Positions 54,339 through 63,932 of a stretch of 64,000 bases of DNA are shown here, piece after piece. A program made the translations under genes and the position numbers. The DNA is taken from NCBI GenBank assembly GCA_017548605.1, contig JAFYZT010000040.1, positions 124,001-188,000 of the forward strand. Direction: 5' to 3'. Source of the DNA: Prevotella sp. GTDB lineage: Bacteria > Bacteroidota > Bacteroidia > Bacteroidales > Bacteroidaceae. The stretch's first letter is position 1, and each line of letters opens with the position of its first letter. The notes beneath the pieces were generated by a model. That model was given only the letters and a program-made list of their open reading frames with translations, was not told where the DNA came from and made no database searches.

Positions 54339-54346
54339 CAAAAGTA
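54339..54346 (-). promoter_or_regulatory. -7 element abutting the small membrane protein start
   Basis: Minus strand TACTTTTG, exact match, with CACCACA between it and the ATG at 54331: a leaderless transcript candidate. The gap 54347-54741 also holds two copies of TAAGAATAAAAA 16 bases apart, a hairpin at 54463-54490, an AT-rich stretch and the groEL terminator; no gene. Confidence 0.5.
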
Positions 54347-54462
54347 GGGAAAAAAAGTAAGAATAAAAAATTCTAAGAATAAAAAGATGCTTTTGAAGTG
54401 AAAGTGGAAGTTAAAAAGAACGAATGCCAGAATAGTGAGAGCGTAGAAGTGATGGTATAAAA

Positions 54463-54490
54463 AAATCGGATGTCTCACGACAACCGATTT
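54463..54490. terminator. Hairpin of unknown role
   Basis: AAATCGG / CCGATTT with an inner TGTC / GACA stem, flanked by A runs on both sides. It could be a second terminator between groEL and the small membrane protein gene. Confidence 0.4.
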
Positions 54491-54665
54491 CCAAAAAACA
54501 AACTACTTAAAAACTAATCTACTAAAACAAATCAAAAAAATATCATGTTTCGGAATCACTCCGATACTTCAAACGTATTGCATTGCAAAAATAATTGTTT
54601 CCGCACACATTGACAAAAAAAAATGCAAAAAAAACAACAAAATACCATATTTTTAGTATAAAAAT

Positions 54666-54690
54666 GGGGAAATCCATTGTGGACTTCCCC
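54666..54690 (-). terminator. Terminator after groEL
   Basis: GGGGAAATCC / GGACTTCCCC with one mismatch and a five-base loop; on the minus strand ATTTTTAT follows. Confidence 0.75.
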
Positions 54691-54741
54691 TATTTTGCAA
54701 AGTAGAGTTGTCAATTTGACACTATTCTTTGTCAGAGAATC

Positions 54742-56382
<1,641 letters not shown>

Positions 56383-56384
56383 TT

Positions 56385-56419
56385 AGAAGTGAGAGGTAAG
56401 AGGTAAGGGGTGAGAAATT
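56385..56419 (+). repeat. Period-7 array (AGRGGTA) between groS and groL
   Basis: AGAAGTG, AGAGGTA, AGAGGTA, AGGGGTG, AGAAATT, starting 14 bases before the groL start codon. Confidence 0.65.
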
Positions 56420-56439
56420 ACCTTTACTTGACACTTTGG

Positions 56440-56479
56440 AATATTAAAAGAATAAAATATTATAAGATTATAAAAATGG
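56440..56479 (+). repeat. Period-8 array between groS and groL
   Basis: AATATTAA, AAGAATAA, AATATTAT, AAGATTAT, AAAAATGG, reaching the groS stop. Confidence 0.6.
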
Positions 56480-56480
56480 A

Positions 56481-56753
56481 TTATTTTTGGATGACGGCGA
56501 GGACATCGCTTTGCCTCATGATAAGGTATTTTTCTCCATCGAGTTCGATTTCAGTACCGGCATATTTACCATAGAGCACTTCGTCGCCCTCTTTGAGAAC
56601 CATTTCCTCATCTTTTGTTCCGTTGCCGGCAGCAACAATTTTTCCATGCAGAGGTTTTTCTTTTGCTGTGTCGGGAATGATAATGCCCCCCACTTTCTCT
56701 TCGGCCGGTGCAGGCAACACGAGCACGCGGTCAGCTAAAGGTTTGATATTCAT
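56481..56753 (-). CDS. groS: Co-chaperonin GroES
   Basis: 90 residues: [41 protein letters not shown], split by the mobile loop, then [30 protein letters not shown]. It caps GroEL. First gene of the groS-groL operon. Upstream (56754-56811) I find no exact TAnnTTTG element and no CIRCE operator. Confidence 0.97.
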   Translation of the reverse strand: MNIKPLADRVLVLPAPAEEKVGGIIIPDTAKEKPLHGKIVAAGNGTKDEEMVLKEGDEVLYGKYAGTEIELDGEKYLIMRQSDVLAVIQK

Positions 56754-56811
56754 AATTTTATAGATTAAATGGTTTAAAAATTTCTATTTTCTATAACGGG
56801 TATAGCGAAAA

Positions 56812-56848
56812 GTGTGCCAAACCTGTTTGTTTGACAGTTTTGGCACAC
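56812..56848 (-). terminator. Terminator upstream of groS (end of the esterase operon)
   Basis: On the minus strand GTGTGCCAAA, a mismatch, CTGT, a CAAACAA loop, ACAG, a mismatch and TTTGGCACAC, followed by TTTTC. It ends the SGNH esterase transcript. Its left arm is duplicated 22 bases away (TGACAGTTTTGGCA at 56832-56845 and 56854-56867 on the plus strand). Confidence 0.65.
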
Positions 56849-56873
56849 CTTTCTGACAGTTTTGGCAGAGTTT

Positions 56874-57968
56874 TCAATCCCACTGCATGAGGTCTCTCAG
56901 GAATGGAATGAGCTCATCGGCCATCTGTGCATGGTGTGCAGCATTGGGATGCCCCTGGCTTCCCATTCCCAATGCTTTATCAGACTCTTGGAACTCGAAG
57001 ATATAGATATTGTTGTCGCCCATGGCTGCATATTCGTCGATAACCATTTGTTGTGCCGTCTTAAGGTCGTTACGTCTTTTCTCCCCCATCATCGGTCCCA
57101 CCAGGAACACAATTATCGCATTGATGTAGCGTTCGCGAAGCATCGCTACGAAACGACGGAATCCACCTGTAAGTCCAGTAACTGAATATGAACCCGTTGT
57201 GTCATTGGTACCCAGTGCCACGCAGACCACATCTGGTTGGTAAAGCGAGAAATCCCACAGTTCCCCCTTTGTGGTATACATAGTATGAGGATAGATAAAC
57301 GGCATGATTTGTTCAGGTATTTTCCCCATATAGTTTCGATAGACACCAATTCCCGAACGTGCCACCACATGGTATTGAGCCTGCAGAGCCTGTGCTGTGA
57401 GATAAGCATAGGTAAGACAGAAGTTTTGCAGGCTGTAATAGAATGTTTTTTCCTTTCCGTTGCCTTCAATGCCATATCCACAAGTGATGGAGTTCCCAAT
57501 AAATTCAATTTTCCTTTCCGGCAAAGTAGGCGGTTCCAGCAGTTGTGCACTATCATCGAGAAAGAGACCATAAAACACCGGTTTTTTTCCGTGTCCTTCT
57601 ATGGCATATATGATACGCAAGGTATGATCACCCTCGTTGAGATTTTTAGCAATAGCCGTGATGTCCTCTCCTTTTTTCGACTCCACCTTAAATGGTTGAC
57701 GGTCATCAATTTTGATGATATAAAAGCCACTTCCCGGATTCGTTTTCATACTAACAGATGTACCTGTAAAACGACACAGGATTTGCACACCCGGGTATGT
57801 CCACGCCACCGTTTCCGGGTTCGCACGACTGATGCGCCCCATAAAAACGAAACGGTCGTCGGAAGCTTTTACGAATGTCGATGCCCCTGCGTGCGTTGCT
57901 GCAGCCACAAGGCAAAATAAAATGAATAATGAACGTTTAAGAGTGGACATTGAGCTTTTTGAAACCAT
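56874..57968 (-). CDS. CE2-type SGNH esterase, secreted
   Basis: 364 residues with a signal peptide (about 10-30, LFILFCLVAAATHAGA). An N-terminal jelly-roll (about 35-145) precedes the SGNH hydrolase domain: catalytic Ser in FIGNSITCGYG, Asn in LGTNDTTG and the Asp/His region GHPNAAHHAQMADEL. This order matches carbohydrate esterase family 2, which removes acetyl groups from xylan or other glycans. The start overlaps the preceding SGNH gene stop (TAATG), so they are coupled; an internal ATG at 57950 is an alternative. Confidence 0.85.
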   Translation of the reverse strand: MVSKSSMSTLKRSLFILFCLVAAATHAGASTFVKASDDRFVFMGRISRANPETVAWTYPGVQILCRFTGTSVSMKTNPGSGFYIIKIDDRQPFKVESKKGEDITAIAKNLNEGDHTLRIIYAIEGHGKKPVFYGLFLDDSAQLLEPPTLPERKIEFIGNSITCGYGIEGNGKEKTFYYSLQNFCLTYAYLTAQALQAQYHVVARSGIGVYRNYMGKIPEQIMPFIYPHTMYTTKGELWDFSLYQPDVVCVALGTNDTTGSYSVTGLTGGFRRFVAMLRERYINAIIVFLVGPMMGEKRRNDLKTAQQMVIDEYAAMGDNNIYIFEFQESDKALGMGSQGHPNAAHHAQMADELIPFLRDLMQWD

Positions 57969-58777
57969 TAATAGAATCCTTTGTCTTTGGTTTGCATGAC
58001 GGTGAGGTTCTGAATTGTCGACTTTTGCTGTGGTGTATTGAGGATGACCGGATGGCGAGTCAGTTCACTCTGCATCCATGTTGCCAACTGTTCCATCCAG
58101 ACTACTGCCCCTTTCATTGTCGGGTGCAATCCGTCGCGTGCCCGATCCATCTGCATATCGCGGCTGTCGAAGAACCTGTCAGCCCCTACCAGTTGTATGA
58201 GTTGGTCATTATATCCACTGTCAATCCACCGTTTGATGCCATTGGGGTTGTTAGCCGTATAGCTTGGCGGTCCAATCCACACAAAAGGTATATCTCCGAC
58301 CTTTTCGAGCACCCTGTTGACATTTTTAGTCACCGTGTTCATATCTTTGAGCGTCAACTCATTACTTCCCATACAAAGGATGATGAACGTTGGTTTCACC
58401 TCATCCATGAAATGTTCGAGTGTACGTGTACCGCCCCAGCTATACGATGACGAACCATACCATGTCACCGTATACAACTCATGCCCATTTTCCACAGCAT
58501 AATTCCAGAAATAATGTGCTATAGGCTCCACCATCGAATCGCCCACGAAAAGGAATCGCTGTGGTGAGACGTCAGTCACTTTTTGCTGAATGAGCGGCAC
58601 TGAGTCGGATGATTGGACATCAGCTGAATCATTCTCCAGAGCCGCCAACGACGCATTCATGTCGACTTTTCTCACTGGTTCGTCGCCAAGAGAGAAACTA
58701 AGCGGACTGATAGCATAAGTGAAAATTACTATGCACACATTAAAGAGCAAGAGGAGAGTTTTTATCTGGGTGTTCAT
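57968..58777 (-). CDS. SGNH hydrolase, membrane-anchored or secreted
   Basis: 269 residues with an N-terminal hydrophobic segment (LLLLFNVCIVIFTYAISPL) and an SGNH domain: FLFVGDSMVEPI (Ser), the Gly block SYSWGGTRTL, Asn in MGSNELTL and DGLHPTMKG (Asp-x-x-His). It resembles the DUF459/OafB-type group acting on acetylated glycans. Translationally coupled to the CE2 esterase downstream. It starts 6 bases from a heptamer array. Substrate not determinable from sequence. Confidence 0.8.
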   Translation of the reverse strand: MNTQIKTLLLLFNVCIVIFTYAISPLSFSLGDEPVRKVDMNASLAALENDSADVQSSDSVPLIQQKVTDVSPQRFLFVGDSMVEPIAHYFWNYAVENGHELYTVTWYGSSSYSWGGTRTLEHFMDEVKPTFIILCMGSNELTLKDMNTVTKNVNRVLEKVGDIPFVWIGPPSYTANNPNGIKRWIDSGYNDQLIQLVGADRFFDSRDMQMDRARDGLHPTMKGAVVWMEQLATWMQSELTRHPVILNTPQQKSTIQNLTVMQTKDKGFY

Positions 58778-58783
58778 TATTTT

Positions 58784-58839
58784 AAGTGACGAGTGATGAG
58801 TGACGAGTGATGGATGACGAGTGATGGATGACGAAATGA
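58784..58839 (+). repeat. Period-7 array (GAGTGAY / GGATGAC), eight units
   Basis: AAGTGAC, GAGTGAT, GAGTGAC, GAGTGAT, GGATGAC, GAGTGAT, GGATGAC, GAAATGA, in the divergent gap between the SGNH gene and sppA. Confidence 0.8.
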
Positions 58840-58906
58840 ATAATGTGTATTTTTGGGTTGCAAAGGTAATGAAAAAAAAGGGAAAGGGGGAAAAAAAACG
58901 TATTTA

Positions 58907-58938
58907 TTTGGTCATTGTTTGAAAAATCACTATTTTTG
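58907..58938 (+). promoter_or_regulatory. Promoter of sppA (TTTG-N20-TATTTTTG)
   Basis: TTTG at 58907-58910, 20 bases, TATTTTTG at 58931-58938, 25 bases before the start at 58964. Confidence 0.75.
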
Positions 58939-58963
58939 CAGAAATAAACCCATTTTAATTGTT

Positions 58964-60724
58964 ATGAAAGAATTTTTCAAGATGGTATTTGCCACGATGG
59001 TTGGCATGTTGCTTTTTGGTTTGGTGATGACCATTATTGGTGTGATGTGCATCATCGGCATGGTAGCCTCTGGTAGTGGTACACGTGGTGTGGAGTCGAA
59101 CAGCGTTATGGTAATGAACTTCAGTGGAAGCATGGACGAGCGTTCCGAAGGTGGTGTCCTGAGCCAATTTACGGGCGAAGGAGCCATAGGATTAGACGAA
59201 GTGCTTGCCTCCATTCGCTTGGCGAAGGAAAACGAAGACGTGAAGGGCATCTATATTGAAGCCGGTCTGTTCAGTGCTGACTCTTATGCATCCGTTCAAG
59301 CCATCCGCAATGCTTTGTCCGACTTTCGCAAGTCGGGCAAGTGGGTTATCGCTTACGGAGACACCTACACCCAGTCAACCTATTATTTGGCCAGTGTCGC
59401 AGACAAGATCTATTTGAACCCTCAGGGTCAGATTGACTGGCATGGTCTGGCTTCCGAGCCGCTGTTTTTGAAAGACGTCTTGGCTAAGTTCGGCGTGAAG
59501 ATGCAGTTATCGAAAGTTGGTGCTTACAAGAGTGCTCCCGAGATGTTCACAGCAGACAAGATGAGTGACGAAAACCGCGAGCAGATAACCGCCTACGTCA
59601 CAGGTATTTGGGATAATATTTTAAAAGGGGTGTCAGAGAGCCGCAAGGTAAGTGTCGACAGTCTGAATGCCTGGGCCGACCGTCTGATTACGTTTGACGA
59701 CCCGCAGAACTACGTGAAATACAAGTTGGTTGACGGTTTGTTGTATACCGATGAGGTGAAGAAGATTGTCAAGGAGCAGATGCAATTATCCGAGGACGAC
59801 CGTATTCCCCGCTTGAGCATGTCGGAAATGTTACAAACGAAGCACAAGCGTGACGGTGAGCAAGTGGCCGTTTATTATGCCTACGGTGATATTGTTGACG
59901 GAGATGCGCAAAGTATGCTGTCGGATGGTCATGTCATCGATGCCCAGGAAGTGTGTAAGGATTTGGAGCAATTAATGAACGACGACGATGTGAAGGCCGT
60001 AGTGCTACGCATTAACTCCGGTGGCGGCAGTGCCTATGCATCCGAGCAGATTTGGCATCAGGTAGAGATGTTGAAAGCCAAGAAGCCTGTTGTGGTGTCC
60101 ATGGGTGGCATGGCTGCTTCTGGTGGTTACTACATTAGTTGCGGTGCCAACTGGATTATTGCCGAGCCCACCACATTAACAGGTTCGATAGGCATTTTCG
60201 GCATGTTCCCCGATGCCAGCCAGTTGCTCACAGAGAAACTGGGTGTTAAGTTCGACGAAGTGAAGACCAACAAAAACAGTGGTTTCGGCACCATGTCTCG
60301 TCCCTTCAACGCAGAAGAGATGGGTTACCTTGACGCATACGTTGAAAGAGGGTACAAACTGTTCCGTCAGCGTGTGGCCGATGGGCGTAAGCTGGCTGTC
60401 GACTCTGTGGAAAAGATTGCCCAAGGTCATGTTTGGTTAGGACAAGACGCCATGAAGATTAAGTTGGTGGACGAGTTGGGTGGTTTGGATGCTGCTGTCA
60501 AGAAAGCCGCTCAGTTGGCCAATCTCAGCGAGTACCACGCCACTTACTATCCTGGCAAGAAAGACTGGTTGGAGTCGCTGTTGGGTGAAGCCACCCAAGG
60601 CAGTTATCTTGACGAATACCGTGCTGCTCTTGGCGACTACTGGCAGTTGTTCACTCTGTTGAAGAACATGAACATACACAACGCTATCCAAGCACGCATA
60701 CCTTATTATGTAAATATAAGATAA
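58964..60724 (+). CDS. sppA: Signal peptide peptidase SppA, 67 kDa type
   Basis: 586 residues from the ATG at 58964 (MKEFFKMVFATMVGMLLFGL); an earlier in-frame ATG lies upstream of the promoter. One N-terminal membrane helix anchors two S49 domains. The catalytic Lys is in KVGAYKSAPE (first domain) and the Ser in GGMAASGGYYIS (second domain), with RINSGGGSA before it. It degrades cleaved signal peptides at the periplasmic face of the membrane. Followed by lpxK and thiL in the same direction. Confidence 0.93.
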   Translation: MKEFFKMVFATMVGMLLFGLVMTIIGVMCIIGMVASGSGTRGVESNSVMVMNFSGSMDERSEGGVLSQFTGEGAIGLDEVLASIRLAKENEDVKGIYIEAGLFSADSYASVQAIRNALSDFRKSGKWVIAYGDTYTQSTYYLASVADKIYLNPQGQIDWHGLASEPLFLKDVLAKFGVKMQLSKVGAYKSAPEMFTADKMSDENREQITAYVTGIWDNILKGVSESRKVSVDSLNAWADRLITFDDPQNYVKYKLVDGLLYTDEVKKIVKEQMQLSEDDRIPRLSMSEMLQTKHKRDGEQVAVYYAYGDIVDGDAQSMLSDGHVIDAQEVCKDLEQLMNDDDVKAVVLRINSGGGSAYASEQIWHQVEMLKAKKPVVVSMGGMAASGGYYISCGANWIIAEPTTLTGSIGIFGMFPDASQLLTEKLGVKFDEVKTNKNSGFGTMSRPFNAEEMGYLDAYVERGYKLFRQRVADGRKLAVDSVEKIAQGHVWLGQDAMKIKLVDELGGLDAAVKKAAQLANLSEYHATYYPGKKDWLESLLGEATQGSYLDEYRAALGDYWQLFTLLKNMNIHNAIQARIPYYVNIR

Positions 60725-60725
60725 G

Positions 60726-60788
60726 GAGCAAGGGGCATGGAGCAAGAGGTTAGAAATGAGAGGTGAGGGGCAAGAGGTGAGAGAATTG
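60726..60788 (+). repeat. Period-7 array between sppA and lpxK, nine units
   Basis: GAGCAAG, GGGCATG, GAGCAAG, AGGTTAG, AAATGAG, AGGTGAG, GGGCAAG, AGGTGAG, AGAATTG, starting right after the sppA stop. Confidence 0.7.
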
Positions 60789-60848
60789 CCTGTAGGGAAT
60801 GATGTCTGGATCCCTGAAACTGTCGAACTGCTGAGATAATAATTTGTC

Positions 60849-62012
60849 ATGGAAGGTGACCACATTAAGGTGAACAAATGGCTGTTGCCCGTAAGTTGGT
60901 TTTACGGGTTGGGCGTGCGATTACGAAATAAATGCTTCGAATGGGGCGTTTTGAAGAGTCGTTCGTTCAGTATACCCATTATCTCCGTGGGTAATATCAC
61001 CGTTGGTGGCAGCGGCAAGACCCCTCATGTGGAATACCTCATTGAGATGTTGAAGGACAAGGTTCGCGTAGCAGTTTTGAGTCGTGGCTACAAGCGTAAA
61101 AGCAAAGGCTACCAGTTGGCCTCTCCCCTATCGACAGTTGCCGACATTGGTGACGAGCCCCTGCAGATGAAGAAGAAATATCCCGACATCTATATTGCCG
61201 TGGACGCCAAACGTTGTGAAGGCATCGACCGACTGACTCATGACGAAGAGACCAAAGACACCGACGTGATTTTGCTTGACGATGCTTTCCAGCATCGTTA
61301 TGTTAAACCTGGCATCAATATCTTGTTGGTAGATTACCATCGTTTGATTATCTACGATAAGCTGTTGCCCGCCGGTCGATTGCGTGAGCCCAAGGAAGGC
61401 AAGCGCCGTGCCGACATGGTCATCATCACGAAATGTCCTGAGGGTCTGAACCCTATCGATTTCCGTGTAGTGATGCGAGCCATGGACTTGTACCCTTACC
61501 AGACCTTGCTATTCAGCCGCATGGAATACGGCAAGTTACGCCCGTTGTTCAGTGGTGATGAACGGCCGTTGGACAGCATAGGGCGTGAAGAGCATGTATT
61601 ATCTTTGACTGGTATTGCCACGCCCGAGCAGATGGAAGACGACCTTCGCAAATATTGCTCCGAGCTGACACCGATGCGTTTCAGCGACCACCATGAGTTC
61701 ACTGCCGAAGATGAAGAACGTATCAACAGCGTATTTGAGTCACTACCCTCGCCCAAGCTCATCATCACCACAGAGAAAGATGCTGCTCGTCTGGCATCGC
61801 TCACGGGATTAAGTGAGGATGTCCGCCATCATCTTTACGTTTTACCAGTAAAAGTATCATTCTTGTTGGATCATGAAGAAATCTTCATGCAAAAAATCTT
61901 CAGTTATGTCCAAAAAAATTCAAGAAACAGCATCCTGGCTACGGGAAAGGTTGACTACAAGCCCAAAGACAGCAATCGTGCTGGAGACCGGCCTCGGACA
62001 ATTAGCTTCTGA
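60849..62012 (+). CDS. lpxK: Tetraacyldisaccharide 4'-kinase
   Basis: 387 residues. The N terminus (MEGDHIKVNKWLLPVSWFYG) gives the membrane-associated helix; VGNITVGGSGKTPHVEYL is the P-loop, LSRGYKRKSKGY and DVILLDDAFQHR are family motifs, LPAGRLREP the acceptor region. It phosphorylates the lipid A precursor at the 4' position. About 40 residues longer than E. coli LpxK. It lies between sppA and thiL, spaced from thiL by 45 bases made of octamer repeats. Confidence 0.93.
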   Translation: MEGDHIKVNKWLLPVSWFYGLGVRLRNKCFEWGVLKSRSFSIPIISVGNITVGGSGKTPHVEYLIEMLKDKVRVAVLSRGYKRKSKGYQLASPLSTVADIGDEPLQMKKKYPDIYIAVDAKRCEGIDRLTHDEETKDTDVILLDDAFQHRYVKPGINILLVDYHRLIIYDKLLPAGRLREPKEGKRRADMVIITKCPEGLNPIDFRVVMRAMDLYPYQTLLFSRMEYGKLRPLFSGDERPLDSIGREEHVLSLTGIATPEQMEDDLRKYCSELTPMRFSDHHEFTAEDEERINSVFESLPSPKLIITTEKDAARLASLTGLSEDVRHHLYVLPVKVSFLLDHEEIFMQKIFSYVQKNSRNSILATGKVDYKPKDSNRAGDRPRTISF

Positions 62013-62016
62013 TAAA

Positions 62017-62056
62017 AGGTAAAAGGGTAAAAGAGTAAAAAAGTAAAAGGGAAAGT
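62017..62056 (+). repeat. Period-8 array (RRGTAAAA) before thiL, five units
   Basis: AGGTAAAA, GGGTAAAA, GAGTAAAA, AAGTAAAA, GGGAAAGT, ending one base before the thiL ATG, so it holds the position of the ribosome-binding site. Confidence 0.85.
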
Positions 62057-62057
62057 A

Positions 62058-63131
62058 ATGACTGAGATTTCGACATTGGGAGAGTTTGGTTTGATACGCC
62101 ATCTCACCGAAGACATCAAGATAAAAAATATATCGACAACATGCGGCGTAGGCGACGACTGCGCCGTGCTTCATTATCCCGACAGCGAGACGTTGGTCAC
62201 CACTGACATGCTTGTTGAGGGTGTTCATTTCGACCTTACCTATATCGACATGGCCCACCTGGGCTATAAGTCAGCGATGGTGAATATCAGCGACATCTTT
62301 GCGATGAACGGCACACCTCGTCAGTTGCTGGTAAGCGTTGCCCTAAGCAAGCGATTCAAGGTAGAAGACCTCGAGCAGTTCTACCATGGTCTGCGCATGG
62401 CATGTGAGAAGTGGGGTGTTGACATTGTCGGAGGCGACACCACCTCGTCATATACCGGTCTGTCAATCAGTATCACCTGCATTGGCGAGGCCAAAAAAGA
62501 AGACATTGTATACCGACACGGGGCGAAGGACACTGACCTTATCTGCGTGAGTGGCGATTTAGGAGCCGCCTATATGGGTTTGCAGTTATTGGAGCGTGAG
62601 AAACGCATCTATTACCAGCAGGTGGAAGAAGCCCGCAAGAAAGGCGACCAGAATGCGCTGAACGCCCTGAGCGATTTCCAACCCGATTTTGCCGGACGCG
62701 AATACCTGTTGCAGCGTCAGTTGCAGCCCGAGGCCCGTGGCGACATTCTCGCACGTCTGCGTGAGTTAGGCATCCGCCCCACGTCGATGATGGACATCAG
62801 CGACGGTCTGAGCAGTGAGCTGCACCATATCTGTGAACGTAGCGGCTGTGGCTGCCGTATTTTCGAGAAGAATATCCCCATCGATTACCAGACTTCTGTG
62901 ATGGCCGAGGAACTGAACCTGAACGTCACCACTTGCGCCTTGAACGGCGGCGAAGATTACGAATTGCTATTCACCGTTCCCATCGGCGATCATGAGAAAG
63001 TGGAGCAAATGGAAAGTGTGAAGCTCATCGGTCACATCACCCGCAAGGAATTGGGCATGAAGCTCGTCAGCCGCGACGGCCAAGACTTTGACATCCCCGC
63101 CCAAGGATGGAATCCGCTGAAAGGGAAATAA
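62058..63131 (+). CDS. thiL: Thiamine-monophosphate kinase
   Basis: 357 residues. VGDDCAVLHY, VTTDMLVEGVHFDL, AMVNISDIFAMNG, VGGDTTSSYTGLSISITCIGE and MMDISDGLSSELHHI are the metal- and ATP-binding motifs of ThiL. It converts thiamine phosphate to the diphosphate cofactor. Other thi genes are not nearby. Its last six codons form the left arm of the terminator and the stop codon lies in the loop. Confidence 0.94.
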   Translation: MTEISTLGEFGLIRHLTEDIKIKNISTTCGVGDDCAVLHYPDSETLVTTDMLVEGVHFDLTYIDMAHLGYKSAMVNISDIFAMNGTPRQLLVSVALSKRFKVEDLEQFYHGLRMACEKWGVDIVGGDTTSSYTGLSISITCIGEAKKEDIVYRHGAKDTDLICVSGDLGAAYMGLQLLEREKRIYYQQVEEARKKGDQNALNALSDFQPDFAGREYLLQRQLQPEARGDILARLRELGIRPTSMMDISDGLSSELHHICERSGCGCRIFEKNIPIDYQTSVMAEELNLNVTTCALNGGEDYELLFTVPIGDHEKVEQMESVKLIGHITRKELGMKLVSRDGQDFDIPAQGWNPLKGK

Positions 63132-63148
63132 GTCCCTTTCAGCGGATT
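63111..63148 (+). terminator. Terminator overlapping the thiL stop codon
   Basis: Perfect 16-base stem AATCCGCTGAAAGGGA / TCCCTTTCAGCGGATT with loop AATAAG; the thiL TAA is at 63129-63131 inside the loop. T-rich sequence follows. Confidence 0.88.
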
Positions 63149-63160
63149 TACTCATTTATC

Positions 63161-63214
63161 TTTTCCCGTTCCCTCTTCCCTTTTTACTCTTTTACCTTTT
63201 TACCCATTTACTTT
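63161..63214 (-). repeat. Period-8 array (RRGTAAAA), inverse copy after thiL
   Basis: Read on the minus strand it gives AAGTAAAT, GGGTAAAA, AGGTAAAA, GAGTAAAA, AGGGAAGA, GGGAACGG. It is the same unit as at 62017 but on the other strand, matching the orientation of queC. Confidence 0.75.
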
Positions 63215-63880
63215 TCAATCGTATTCCGTTGTATCTTTAATGCCTGCTGCTGCCAATGCCTCTTTGCGTTCGAGGCATGTTGCACAACGACCACATTGTT
63301 TTTCTCCCCCCCGGTAACACGACCAGGTGCGTGAATAATCCACGCCCAGTTCTTTTCCGTGACGTGCAATATCAGCCTTGGTGACATTCGTGTAGGGAGC
63401 CCATAGCTTCGCTCCATTGACCGTACCCGCTACTATGGCTCCTGACATGGCATTTACAAATTCCGGTGTACAGTCTGGGTATATTGCATGGTCGCCCCCA
63501 TGGTTGGCCATCATCACGTAGCTGAGACGGTGAGTCTCCGCCATTCCCGCAGCTATGGCAAGCATGATACCGTTGCGGAAAGGCACCACCGTAGAATGTA
63601 TATTCTCTTCCTGATAATGTCCTTCCGGCACAGCCTCATCCCCTTCGAGCAGTGAGCTTTTGAAATATCGTTTCATGAAGTCGAGCGGAATGACCACATG
63701 GCGTATGCCCAATTTTTCGCAGTGGTACTGTGCGCAAGGAATCTCGCGGTGATTATGGTTGCTGCCGTAGTCAAACGAGATAGCCAGTGCTATACGTTGC
63801 TGGTATTCATACAGCAAGGTGATGCTGTCCATTCCTCCGCTGATGATGGCTATGCTGTCTTTTTGAGGATTTGAGTTCAT
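63215..63880 (-). CDS. queC: 7-cyano-7-deazaguanine synthase
   Basis: 221 residues. The N-type ATP pyrophosphatase loop is SGGMDSITLLYE near 15, with SFDYGSNHNHRE after it; four Cys in CYRGGEKQCGRCATCLERKEAL bind zinc. QueC makes preQ0 in queuosine synthesis. A TACCTTTG element lies at 63925-63932. The late-pathway queG is at 15695-16621. Confidence 0.95.
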   Translation of the reverse strand: MNSNPQKDSIAIISGGMDSITLLYEYQQRIALAISFDYGSNHNHREIPCAQYHCEKLGIRHVVIPLDFMKRYFKSSLLEGDEAVPEGHYQEENIHSTVVPFRNGIMLAIAAGMAETHRLSYVMMANHGGDHAIYPDCTPEFVNAMSGAIVAGTVNGAKLWAPYTNVTKADIARHGKELGVDYSRTWSCYRGGEKQCGRCATCLERKEALAAAGIKDTTEYD

Positions 63881-63924
63881 GAGATGTTATTGGAGTGGTT
63901 TTTGAATGATAATTATTATTTATA

Positions 63925-63932
63925 CAAAGGTA
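63925..63932 (-). promoter_or_regulatory. Bacteroidetes -7 element for queC
   Basis: Minus strand TACCTTTG, exact TAnnTTTG match, 45 bases before the start. No preQ1 riboswitch pattern was evident in the short leader. The rest of the window to 64000 is AT-rich with no gene seen. Confidence 0.5.

Noticed and set aside
56754-56811. CIRCE heat-shock operator before groS
   Set aside because: No TTAGCACTC-N9-GAGTGCTAA-like dyad is present.
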